Assembly (NCBI RefSeq): GCF_036250675.1
Contig: NZ_CP109592.1
Location: 3,596,001-3,660,000, forward strand
DNA length: 64,000 bases
From: Streptomyces sp. NBC_01689
GTDB taxonomy: Bacteria; Actinomycetota; Actinomycetes; Streptomycetales; Streptomycetaceae
Direction: 5' to 3'
In this document: positions 52,089 through 62,487 of the stretch, one piece after another
Layout: each line of letters opens with the position of its first letter
Position numbering within the stretch: position 1 is the stretch's first letter
Notes under the pieces: generated by a model
Seen by the model: only the letters and a program-made list of their open reading frames with translations
The model's database searches: none
What the model was told of the DNA's origin: nothing
Program-made: the position numbers and the translations under genes

Positions 52089-52607
52089 ATGGTCTCCCCG
52101 GACACTCCCTTCACCTACGAGGACGTGGGCGCGACGCGCGACGGCCGCTGCCCGCCGGGGTTCCGGCCCCTCCACCTCCGCACCCGTATCGGCGAGGGCG
52201 AGGACGTCTTCCGCGCCGCCTCCGAAGCCGTCATGACCTGGGCGATGCACCGGGCGATCGGCGCGGCGATATCCGCCACCACCGACCGGGCGGCCGTCGG
52301 CACCGACGTCACCGTCGGCCTCGGCCCGATCAAGGCCCCCTGCCGGGTGGTCTGGACGGTCGAGGAGTACCGCCGCGCCGGCTGGGCGTACGGCACCCTG
52401 CCCGGCCACCCCGAGTGCGGCGAGGAGGCCTTCGTGGTCGACCGCACCGGCGACGGCACGGTCTGGCTGACCGTGACCGCCTTCAGCCGTGCGGCCAAGT
52501 GGTACACCCGCGCGGCCGGGCCGGCGGCCCGCGGCCTCCAGCACGCGTACGCGCGCCGCTGCGGTCAGGCCCTGCGCCGCCTGTGCGCGGGGCTCGACCC
52601 GGTCTGA
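52089..52607 (+). CDS. DUF1990 family protein
   Basis: A 172-residue soluble protein of the DUF1990 family. Typical segments are FTYEDVGATRDGRCPPGF at the N-terminus, GEGEDVFRAASEAVMTWAMHR, and the terminal WYTRAAGPAARGLQHAYARRCGQALRRL. The function of the family is unknown. ATG at 52089 (MVSPDTPF) is preferred over an upstream ATG at 52053 that lies in the terminator stem of the protease gene. It is convergent with glgP. Confidence 0.85.
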   Translation: MVSPDTPFTYEDVGATRDGRCPPGFRPLHLRTRIGEGEDVFRAASEAVMTWAMHRAIGAAISATTDRAAVGTDVTVGLGPIKAPCRVVWTVEEYRRAGWAYGTLPGHPECGEEAFVVDRTGDGTVWLTVTAFSRAAKWYTRAAGPAARGLQHAYARRCGQALRRLCAGLDPV

Positions 52608-52644
52608 CGGCGGCGCGGAGACCCGGGTCCCGGTGCGCGCGGGC

Positions 52645-55263
52645 TCAGCGCATCAGGACCCCGGCCGCCTCCCCCGCCTCCTCCGCGGGCACCGCCACGA
52701 CGCCCACCTCGGCGCCCGACGCGAGCAGCCGGTGCGTGGGCAGGATGCGGACCGTGTAGCCGAAGGGTCCCGTGCGGTCGAGCGAGAGCGGGCCCTCGTA
52801 CACCCACCGCCCCTCCAGGTCGGGGCCGCCCGCCGGCTTGAGCGGGACACAGGTCGCGTCCGCGATCCGGTCCTGCGAGTCGACGCGCCCGGAGACCGCC
52901 TGCACCTCGACGTCGTCGGGGGCCAGGTCGGCGAGCGCGACCCGGACCCGCAGGGTGAGGGTGGTGCCGAGTTCGGCGCTGGTCGTGGCGGCGGATGCCT
53001 CCACGTGGTCGACCGCGACCCGGGGCCAGGCGGCCCGGACCCGGGCCTTCCAGGCCGCCAGCTCACGCGCCGCCTCCGCGGAGAGCGCGCGGTGCGAGCG
53101 GGCCGCGGGGGTGTAAAGGCGCTCCACGTACTCGCGCACCATCCGCCCGGCCAGGACCTTCGGGCCGAGGTGGGTCAGCGTCTGGCGGACCATCTCGATC
53201 CAGCGGTCCGGCAGACCGCCCCGGCCCCGCTCGTAGAAGCGGGGGGCGACGCGCTTCTCCAGCAGGTCGTAGAGCGCGGCCGCCTCCAGGTCGTCGCGCC
53301 GGTCGTCGTCGGTCGCCGTGCCGTCGGCGGTCGGGATCGCCCAGCCGAAGTCCGGGCGGAACCACTCGTCCCACCAGCCGTCCAGGACCGAGAGGTTGAG
53401 GCAGCCGTTGAGCGCCGCCTTCATCCCGCTCGTCCCGCACGCCTCCAGCGGGCGCAGCGGGTTGTTGAGCCAGATGTCGCAGCCCGGGTAGAGCTTCTGC
53501 GCCATCGCCATGCCGTAGTCCGGCAGGAACACGATCCGGTGGCGCACCCGCGGGTCGTCCGCGAACCGGACCAGTTCCTGCACCAGGCGCTTGCCGCCGT
53601 CGTCCGCGGGGTGCGCCTTGCCCGCCACCACGATCTGGACCGGCCGCTCGGCGTGCAGCAGCAGGTCCATCAGCCGGTCCCGGTCCCGCAGCATCAGCGT
53701 GAGCCGTTTGTAGGAGGGGACGCGGCGCGCGAAGCCGACGGTCAGCACGTCGGGGTCCAGCACCCCGTCGATCCACCCGAGTTCGGCGGTCCCGGCGCCG
53801 CGCTGGCGCCAGGAGGCGTGCAGCCGTTCACGGACCTCGGCCACCAGTTGTTCCCGCAGCACCCGGCGAAGGTCCCAGATCTCCTGGTCGGCGATGTCCG
53901 CCACCGCGTCCCACCGGTCCGAGCCGCCGACCGTGAGCGCGTCCTCGGTGCGCTGCGCGCCGATCTGCCGGGCGCCGAGCCTGAAGACCTCCGGCGCCAC
54001 CCAGGTCGGGGCGTGCACACCGTTGGTCACCGAGGTGATCGGGACCTCGTCCGGGTCGAATCCCGGCCACAGACCGGAGAACATCTCCCGGCTGACGTGA
54101 CCGTGCAGCAGGGAGACGCCGTTGGCGCGCTGTCCCAGCCTGAGGCCCATCACCGCCATGTTGAAGAGGTTCGGCTCGCCCCCCGGATAGGTCTCCATGC
54201 CGAGGCCGAGGATCCGCTCGACGTCGATGCCGGGGAGTTCGGCGTCGGGGCCGAAGTGGTGCGCCACCAGTTCGCGGTCGAAGCGGTCTATGCCGGCCGG
54301 GACGGGGGTGTGGGTGGTGAAGACCGTTCCGGCCCGCACCGCCTCCAGCGAGGCGTCGAAGTCGAGTCCGGTCTCGGCGAGTTCGGCGATCCGCTCCAGG
54401 CCGAGGAAGCCCGCGTGGCCCTCGTTGGTGTGGAACACCTCGGGCTCCGCGTGGCCGGTGAGGCGACAGTACGTCCGCACGGCGCGCACGCCGCCTATGC
54501 CGAGCAGCATCTCTTGGAGCAGGCGGTGTTCGCTGCCGCCGCCGTACAGCCGGTCGGTGACCCCGCGCTCGCCGAAGTCGTTCTCCTCGACGTCGGAGTC
54601 CAGCATCAGCAGGGGCACCCGGCCGACCTGGGCCAGCCAGATCCGCGCCCGCAGCGCCCGCCCGCCGGGAAGGGCCAGCGCCACCTGGGCGGGGGTGCCG
54701 TCGGTCTCGCGCAGCGGGACCAGCGGGAGTTCGTTCGGGTCCAGCAGCGGATAGTGCTCCTGCTGCCAGCCGTCCCGGGACAGCGACTGCCGGAAGTAGC
54801 CGTGCCGGTAGAGCAGTCCGACCCCGATCAGGGGTACGCCGAGGTCGCTCGCGGCCTTCAGATGGTCGCCGGCGAGGATGCCGAGGCCCCCGGAGTACTG
54901 CGGGAGCGCGGCGGTGATACCGAACTCGGGTGAGAAGTAGGCGATGGCGGCGGGGAGTTCGGACGACTGGGTCTGGTACCAGCGCTCTCCGGTCAGATAG
55001 TCCCGCAGGTCGTCGGCGACCGCGGCGAGCCGGCGCAGGAAGCGGCGGTCCTCCGCGAGTTCCGCCAGCCGCCGGGGCGGCACGCCACCCAGCAGCCGTA
55101 CGGGGTCGCCGTCCGACGCGGACCAGTGCTCGGGGTCGACGGACTGGAAGAGGTCGCGGGTCTCGGCATGCCAGGACCAGCGCAGATTGCGCGCCAGGTC
55201 GCTGAGCGGATGGAGGGCTTCGGGCAGTACGGGCCGGACGGTGAATCTGCGGATTGCCTTCAC
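52645..55263 (-). CDS. glgP: Alpha-glucan phosphorylase GlgP
   Basis: An 872-residue GT35 phosphorylase that releases glucose-1-phosphate from alpha-1,4-glucans. The DUF3417 N-terminal region typical of the actinobacterial form is present (RNLRWSWHAETRDLF). The PLP region is CGTSGMKAALNGCLNLSVLDGWW with the PLP lysine in GMKAAL, and VAGKAHPADDGGK and PSYKRLTLMLRD are the usual active-site segments. GTG at 55263 has GAAGG eight bases upstream. It is divergent from the S8 protease and next to the GlgE operon; glgP next to glgE is also the arrangement I recall in S. coelicolor, where no protease gene lies between them. Confidence 0.96.
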   Translation of the reverse strand: MKAIRRFTVRPVLPEALHPLSDLARNLRWSWHAETRDLFQSVDPEHWSASDGDPVRLLGGVPPRRLAELAEDRRFLRRLAAVADDLRDYLTGERWYQTQSSELPAAIAYFSPEFGITAALPQYSGGLGILAGDHLKAASDLGVPLIGVGLLYRHGYFRQSLSRDGWQQEHYPLLDPNELPLVPLRETDGTPAQVALALPGGRALRARIWLAQVGRVPLLMLDSDVEENDFGERGVTDRLYGGGSEHRLLQEMLLGIGGVRAVRTYCRLTGHAEPEVFHTNEGHAGFLGLERIAELAETGLDFDASLEAVRAGTVFTTHTPVPAGIDRFDRELVAHHFGPDAELPGIDVERILGLGMETYPGGEPNLFNMAVMGLRLGQRANGVSLLHGHVSREMFSGLWPGFDPDEVPITSVTNGVHAPTWVAPEVFRLGARQIGAQRTEDALTVGGSDRWDAVADIADQEIWDLRRVLREQLVAEVRERLHASWRQRGAGTAELGWIDGVLDPDVLTVGFARRVPSYKRLTLMLRDRDRLMDLLLHAERPVQIVVAGKAHPADDGGKRLVQELVRFADDPRVRHRIVFLPDYGMAMAQKLYPGCDIWLNNPLRPLEACGTSGMKAALNGCLNLSVLDGWWDEWFRPDFGWAIPTADGTATDDDRRDDLEAAALYDLLEKRVAPRFYERGRGGLPDRWIEMVRQTLTHLGPKVLAGRMVREYVERLYTPAARSHRALSAEAARELAAWKARVRAAWPRVAVDHVEASAATTSAELGTTLTLRVRVALADLAPDDVEVQAVSGRVDSQDRIADATCVPLKPAGGPDLEGRWVYEGPLSLDRTGPFGYTVRILPTHRLLASGAEVGVVAVPAEEAGEAAGVLMR

Positions 55264-55647
55264 GAGTTCCACCTTCACGAAGGACGTAAACGGCAGGACG
55301 TACGCGGCCGAGGGACGCACGTCCTTGTGCGCCCTTCGTCATCCACGACGTTAGCGGCGAGAGCACCTCCGCAACTACGGCGCACGGGGGGAACTCCGGC
55401 GTGGACGGCCCGGGGGTCCGGCTCCGGACGTCCTCTTGACAAGGCCTTGGGCATCCCGGTGGATTCGGCGGGAACTCTCCGCAACCTTCACCTGTACCCC
55501 ACGACTGATATGGCCGATTCCGCACTCATGGGCGGCCTTGTGGTGCTTCACACCGCACGAGAGGCTGCCAGGTGGCGTGCGGCGGACCGCGGCCCACAGC
55601 GGTCGGCCCGGTCCGCGCACACCGAGTCGAGGAGGGGAACCCACGTC
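55264..55647. promoter_or_regulatory. Divergent region between glgP and the S8 protease gene
   Basis: For glgP (minus) a possible -10 TAACGT and -35 TTGCGG occupy 55348-55353 and 55369-55374, spacer 15 bases, which is short. AAGGACGT (55280-55287) and ACGTCCTT (55319-55326) form an inverted repeat near the glgP start. For the protease (plus) TTGACA at 55436-55441 with TGGATT 18 bases on is a weak promoter candidate; the leader to the start is then ~180 bases. No open frame is supported. Confidence 0.4.
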
Positions 55648-56850
55648 ATGGCACGGACCAGACAGCGGCGTCCGCACCGGGCCGGGGGCCTGGTCGCGGC
55701 CGTGACGGCAGCGGTGCTTCCGGCCGTCGCACCGCCGGCGCACGCCGCGGCGGAGGACCGGCCGGACGGCGTCGGCGCCTCCGGTGCCGCCGCCGGAAGC
55801 TACATCGTGACGCTCAGGGTGAGTACCCGGGCTCCGTCCCCCGAGGGGAAGGGGATCGCCGAGAAATACGGAGCGAGAATCAGCCACACGTACGGCACCG
55901 CGCTCAACGGCTACGCCGTACGGGCCGGTGCACGGCAGGCCCGCCGGCTCGCGGCGGACCCCCGGGTGGCCTCGGTCGTCCCGGACACCCGGGTGCGGCT
56001 CGACCGGGCCGGGACGAACCCGCCGTCCTGGGGCCTGGACCGGATCGACCAGTCCGGCCTGCCGCTCGACCGCAGGTACGCCGCACCGGCGTCGGCCGGC
56101 GCGGGCGTGACCGTCTACGTCATCGACACCGGTGTCCGGATCACGCACCGGGACTTCGGCGGCCGGGCCCGCTACGGCTGGGACTTCGTGGGGGACGACC
56201 GGAGCGCGGGCGACGGCAACGGGCACGGCACGCATGTCGCGGCCACCGTCGCCGGGGCGGCGTACGGCGTCGCGCGAAAGGCCCGGGTCGTCGCCGTCCG
56301 GGTGCTCGGCGACGACGGCTCCGGCACCACCGCGCAGGTGATCGCGGGTGTCGACTGGGTGACCCGGCACGCGCACCGGCCCGCGGTCGCCAATCTGAGC
56401 CTGGGCGGAAAGGCCAACGCCCAACTGGACGCGGCCGTACGCAACTCCATCGCCTCCGGTGTGACCTATGCGGTCGCCGCGGGCAACGGCGGACAACCGG
56501 CCGATCTGCGTTCGCCCGCCCGCGTCCCCCAGGCCCTCACCGTCGGCGCGGTCGACCGGACCGACACCCGGGCGCGTTTCTCCGACTACGGCGCCTCGCT
56601 CGACCTCTTCGCCCCCGGCGTGGCGATCACCTCCGCCTCCTACCGGAGCGACACCGGGAGGGCGACCCTCTCCGGCACGTCGATGGCGAGTCCGCACGTC
56701 GCGGGCGCCGCGGCGCTCTATCTGGCCGACCACCGCCGGGCGACACCGGCCCAGGTGGGCAGGGCTCTCGTGCGCCGCGCGGTGTCCGGAAAGGTCGCCG
56801 GCGCAGGACCGGGGTCGCCCAACAGGCTCCTGCGGGTAGACGGTCCCTAG
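55648..56850 (+). CDS. Secreted S8 (subtilisin-like) serine protease
   Basis: A 400-residue subtilase. It has a twin-Arg/Sec-like signal (RTRQRRPHRAGG followed by a hydrophobic core, cleavage near AHAAAE), an I9 inhibitor propeptide (YIVTLRVS ... VASVVPD) and a catalytic domain with Asp 160 in VIDTGV, His 193 in GHGTHV, oxyanion Asn 280 in AAGN and Ser 345 in SGTSMASPHVAG. It resembles bacterial aqualysin/proteinase-K-type proteases. GAGGAGGGG precedes ATG at 55648. It lies between glgP and glgE and is probably transcribed on its own. Confidence 0.95.
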   Translation: MARTRQRRPHRAGGLVAAVTAAVLPAVAPPAHAAAEDRPDGVGASGAAAGSYIVTLRVSTRAPSPEGKGIAEKYGARISHTYGTALNGYAVRAGARQARRLAADPRVASVVPDTRVRLDRAGTNPPSWGLDRIDQSGLPLDRRYAAPASAGAGVTVYVIDTGVRITHRDFGGRARYGWDFVGDDRSAGDGNGHGTHVAATVAGAAYGVARKARVVAVRVLGDDGSGTTAQVIAGVDWVTRHAHRPAVANLSLGGKANAQLDAAVRNSIASGVTYAVAAGNGGQPADLRSPARVPQALTVGAVDRTDTRARFSDYGASLDLFAPGVAITSASYRSDTGRATLSGTSMASPHVAGAAALYLADHRRATPAQVGRALVRRAVSGKVAGAGPGSPNRLLRVDGP

Positions 56851-56949
56851 GGACCCGTCCGGGGAGACGGGAACCCGCCCCGTCCACGCCGGACGCGGCC
56901 GGTTCTGTACGCGGACACAGGCGTAAGGAGTTAACAAAGCGTCGGATTG

Positions 56950-56994
56950 CCCACCCGAACAGGGTGGGAAGGCTCCTGCGGTACAGCCCGCAGG
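56950..56994 (+). promoter_or_regulatory. Two stem-loops upstream of glgE
   Basis: CCCACCC (56950-56956) pairs with GGGTGGG (56962-56968) across five bases, and CCTGCGG (56975-56981) pairs with CCGCAGG (56988-56994) across six. They lie 57 to 101 bases before the glgE start. They could be the terminator of the S8 protease gene or structures in the glgE leader. Confidence 0.45.
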
Positions 56995-57050
56995 CCCCAC
57001 CTCCCCACACCCTCATCCGCCCACCCACGTTGACGCGGACAGGAGCGGTC

Positions 57051-59164
57051 ATGCCCGCCACGCACCACACGTCGCCACCCTCGACGACCCACTCCGACAC
57101 ATCACCCCCACGCGCGGCCGACACCGTTCCCGGTGTCCCGGAGAAACCCTCCGCGGACCTCCGTACCGGCGTCGGACGCATCCCCGTCCTCGACGTACGT
57201 CCCCTGGTCCTCCAGGGCCGTCGGCCGGCCAAGGCGGTGGTCGGCGAGGCCGTCGAGATCTCCGCCACGGTCTTCCGCGAGGGCCACGACGCGGTCGCCG
57301 CCAACGTCGTCCTGAAGGATCCCCGCGGCCGGACCGGGCCCTGGACCCCGATGCGCGAGCTGGCCCCGGGCACCGACCGCTGGGGCGCCACGGTGTCCGC
57401 GGACCGGACGGGCCGCTGGACGTACACCGTGGAGGCGTGGAGCGATCCGGTCTCCACCTGGCGCCACCACGCCGGAATCAAGATCCCCGCCGGCATCGAC
57501 ACCGAACTGGTGCTGGAGGAGGGCGCGCGACTGTACGAGCGGGCGGCCGCCGACGTGCCCGCGGGCCGGGCCGGAAGAGACGTCGTGCTCGCCGCGGCGG
57601 ACGCGCTGCGTGACACCGGCAGGTCCGCCGCGGCCCGCCTCGCCGCCGCCCGCACCCCCGAGGTGGACCGGCTGCTCGCCCGCCATCCGCTGCGCGAACT
57701 CCTGACGTCCTCCGAGCCGTTGCCGCTGCTCGTGGAGCGCGAGCGGGCGCTGTTCGGGTCCTGGTACGAGTTCTTCCCGCGCTCGGAGAGCGGGCAGCTG
57801 GACCCGCCGGTGCACGGCACCTTCCGCACCGCCGCCGAACGCCTGCCCGCCATCGCGGAGATGGGCTTCGACGTCGTCTACCTGCCACCGATCCATCCCA
57901 TCGGGACGACCTTCCGCAAGGGACCCGACAACAGTCTCTCGGCGAGCCGTCAGGACGTCGGGGTGCCCTGGGCGATCGGCTCGCCCGAGGGCGGCCACGA
58001 CGCGGTCCACCCCGACCTCGGGACCATCGACGACTTCGACGCGTTCGTCCGCCGGGCGGCGGACCTGCGCCTGGAGATCGCCCTCGACTTCGCGCTCCAG
58101 TGCTCCCCCGACCATCCGTGGGTGGAGAAGCACCCGGAGTGGTTCCGGCACCGCGCCGACGGCACGATCGCGTACGCGGAGAACCCGCCGAAGAAGTACC
58201 AGGACATCTACCCCATCGCCTTCGACGAGGACATGCCGGGACTGGTCCGGGAGACGCTGCGGGTGCTGCGTTTCTGGATGGACCACGGGGTCCGGATCTT
58301 CCGCGTGGACAACCCGCACACCAAGCCGGTCGCCTTCTGGGAGGAGGTCATCGCCGAGATCAACCGCGGGGACCCGGACGTGATCTTCCTCGCCGAGGCG
58401 TTCACCCGGCCCGCGATGATGCGCACCCTCGGGGCGATCGGCTTCCAGCAGTCGTACACGTACTTCACCTGGCGCAACACCAAGCAGGAGCTGACCGACT
58501 ACCTCACCGAGCTGTCCGGCGAGTCGGCCGCGTCCATGCGGCCCAACCTGTTCGTCAACACCCCCGACATCCTGCACGAGTTCCTTCAGCTCGGCGGGCG
58601 TCCGGCCTTCGAACTGCGGGCGGTGCTCGCCGCCACGCTGTCGCCGACCTGGGGCGTCTACAGCGGTTTCGAGCTGTGCGAGAGCACCCCGCTGCGCAAG
58701 GGGAGCGAAGAATACCTGAACTCGGAGAAGTACCAACTGCGTCCGCGTGACTGGGAGTCGGCGGAGCGTGACGGACATAGCATCGCGCCGTTGCTGGGTG
58801 CGCTCAACGCGATCAGGCGGAGCAGTCCGGCGCTGCGGCAACTGCGCGACCTGCACTTCCACCACACGGACAAGGAGGCGGTGATCGCCTACTCGAAGTC
58901 CGTCACGGACACCCGCGGATCGAACACGGTTGTGGTGGTGGTCAACCTCGACCCCCACCACACCCAGGAGGCCACGGTCTCGTTGGACATGCCGCAACTC
59001 GGCCTGGAATGGCACGAGTCCGTGCCGGTGCGCGACGAGCTCACCGGCGAGACCTACCACTGGGGCAGGGCCAACTATGTGCGTCTCGAGCCGGGACACA
59101 GGCCCGCGCACATCCTCACCGTCCTGCGACCGTCCTCACCGCACATCGGAGGGTCACCCACCAC

Positions 59165-59168
<4 letters not shown>
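57051..59168 (+). CDS. glgE: Alpha-1,4-glucan:maltose-1-phosphate maltosyltransferase GlgE
   Basis: A 705-residue GH13_3 enzyme that transfers maltosyl units from maltose-1-phosphate onto alpha-1,4-glucan. The N-terminal DUF3416 domain precedes the barrel, with nucleophile Asp 420 in [10 protein letters not shown], acid/base Glu 449 in [10 protein letters not shown], and the maltosyl-phosphate pocket in the [13 protein letters not shown] region [12 protein letters not shown]. Relative to the S. coelicolor enzyme (Asp 394 and Glu 423 from memory) both residues are shifted by 26, consistent with an N-terminal Ser/Thr/Pro-rich extension. ATG at 57051 has AGGAG seven bases before it. Its stop overlaps treS (ATGA), so the two are translationally coupled. 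Confidence 0.96.
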
Positions 59169-60883
<1,715 letters not shown>

Positions 60884-61014
60884 AAGCGGGGCGGGGCGGT
60901 TTCCCCCGTCCCGCCCTGGGCACCCATCAGTAACACCCCCGACTCGCCCGGACTCCGGGTCCCTGGGTCCTCGGGTCTCCCGTCCCCCGGTCCCTGGGGA
61001 AAGGACGCGACGCC

Positions 61015-62451
61015 ATGTCGGAAGCCGCCACGCACCCTGCCACGGAACCCGTCGCACGCCCCGAGCTGCTCGCGTCGCTCGACCCGCTGCTGCGGGAGTG
61101 GCTGCCACGCCAGCGCTGGTTCGCGGGCAAGGGACGCCCGGTCACCGGATTCTCCCTGGTGACGGCCAATGAGTTACTGCCGACGTCCGGTCAGCTGGGC
61201 CTGCTCCACCTCCTGGTACGGGCGCACCAGCCGGCCACCCCCGCCCAGGGCTCCACCCCCCGGCAGGGCGACTGCTACCAGTTGCTGATCGGCGTGCGCG
61301 AGGCCCTGCCCCCGCATCTCGCGCCCGCGCTGATCGGGCACGTGGAGGAAGGCCCGCTGGCCGGGCGCACCGTCTACGAGGCGCTGCACGACCCCCGCCC
61401 GGCCGACGTGCTCCTGGAGGCGCTGCGCACCCGGGCCCGGATCGGCGAACTCCGCTTCGAGCGCGACCACCGTCAGCAGATCCCGAGCGGGCTGACGCCC
61501 CGGCTGGTGACCTCCGAGCAGTCCAACTCCTCCCTCGTCTATGGAGATACGTTCATCCTCAAGCTGTTGCGCCGCATCGTGCCCGGCGTCAACCCCGACC
61601 TGGAACTGCCGCGCGTACTCGCGCGGGAGAACTGCCCCCGGGTCCCCGCGCCCACGGCGTGGATGACCGCGGACCTCAGAGACGCCCGGAATCCGGCGGC
61701 CGGTGAGACCTACGTCCTCGGCGTGCTGCAGCCCTTCGTCCGGGGCGCGACGGACGGCTGGGAGCTGGCGCTGCACGGACTGGCCAAGGGCGAGGACTTC
61801 GGCGCCGAGGCGCGGGCCCTGGGCCGGGCCACGGCCGAGGTGCACACCGCGCTCGCCCGCGCGCTGCCCACGACCACCCTGGGCCATGTACAGATGGAGT
61901 TGCTTGTCGACGGGATGACCGAGCGGCTGGCCGCGGCGGCCCAGGCGGTGCCCGCGCTGCGCCCCTACGCGCCCGGTCTGCGGACCGCCTTCGAGGCGCT
62001 GGGGGACCTGGCCGCCGAGGGACGGACCTGGACCGCGCAGCGCGTCCACGGGGATCTGCACCTCGGCCAGTGCCTGCGGTCCCCCACCGGCGAGTGGTCG
62101 CTCATAGACTTCGAGGGCGAGCCGTCCAAGCCGCTGGCCGAACGCCGGATGCCGCAGCCACCGCTGCGGGACGTGGCCGGGATGCTCCGCTCCTTCGACT
62201 ACGCGGCCCGCTCTAATCCCCGGACCGCCGGCCCCGCCCCCACCGTCTCCGACTGGGCGGACATCTGCCGGGCCGCCTTCTGCGCCGGTTACGCGGAGGC
62301 CGCCGGACGCGATCCGCGCACCGACCCCGTCCTGCTGCGCGCGTACGAGACGGACAAGGCGGTCTACGAGGTCGTCTACGAGGCCCGGCACCGGCCCGAC
62401 TGGCTGCCCGTGCCGATGGCGGCGGTGGGCCGGCTCGCCGCGTCCCCCTGA
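61015..62451 (+). CDS. pep2: Maltokinase (Pep2/Mak)
   Basis: A 478-residue kinase that makes maltose-1-phosphate from maltose and ATP, the GlgE donor. It has the cap domain near LREWLPRQRWFAGKGRP, and kinase motifs VHGDLHLGQC (catalytic loop, near residue 345) and LIDFEGEP (metal-binding DFE). Codon 54 (bases 61174-61176) is TTA, the rare leucine codon, so full translation needs bldA tRNA. ATG at 61015; AAAGGA is about ten bases upstream. A gap of ~130 bases separates it from treS, with no evident terminator, so it is probably in the same transcript. Confidence 0.95.
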   Translation: MSEAATHPATEPVARPELLASLDPLLREWLPRQRWFAGKGRPVTGFSLVTANELLPTSGQLGLLHLLVRAHQPATPAQGSTPRQGDCYQLLIGVREALPPHLAPALIGHVEEGPLAGRTVYEALHDPRPADVLLEALRTRARIGELRFERDHRQQIPSGLTPRLVTSEQSNSSLVYGDTFILKLLRRIVPGVNPDLELPRVLARENCPRVPAPTAWMTADLRDARNPAAGETYVLGVLQPFVRGATDGWELALHGLAKGEDFGAEARALGRATAEVHTALARALPTTTLGHVQMELLVDGMTERLAAAAQAVPALRPYAPGLRTAFEALGDLAAEGRTWTAQRVHGDLHLGQCLRSPTGEWSLIDFEGEPSKPLAERRMPQPPLRDVAGMLRSFDYAARSNPRTAGPAPTVSDWADICRAAFCAGYAEAAGRDPRTDPVLLRAYETDKAVYEVVYEARHRPDWLPVPMAAVGRLAASP

Positions 62452-62487
62452 CGTTTCCCGATCACCCTCGCCGAGGAGGCCCTGCCC

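Noticed and set aside
55436..55465. Shared promoter motif between the S8 protease and the M4 proteases
   Set aside because: TCTTGACA resembles TCCTGACA but the CGGCCAA and CACTCTTCC elements and spacing are missing.
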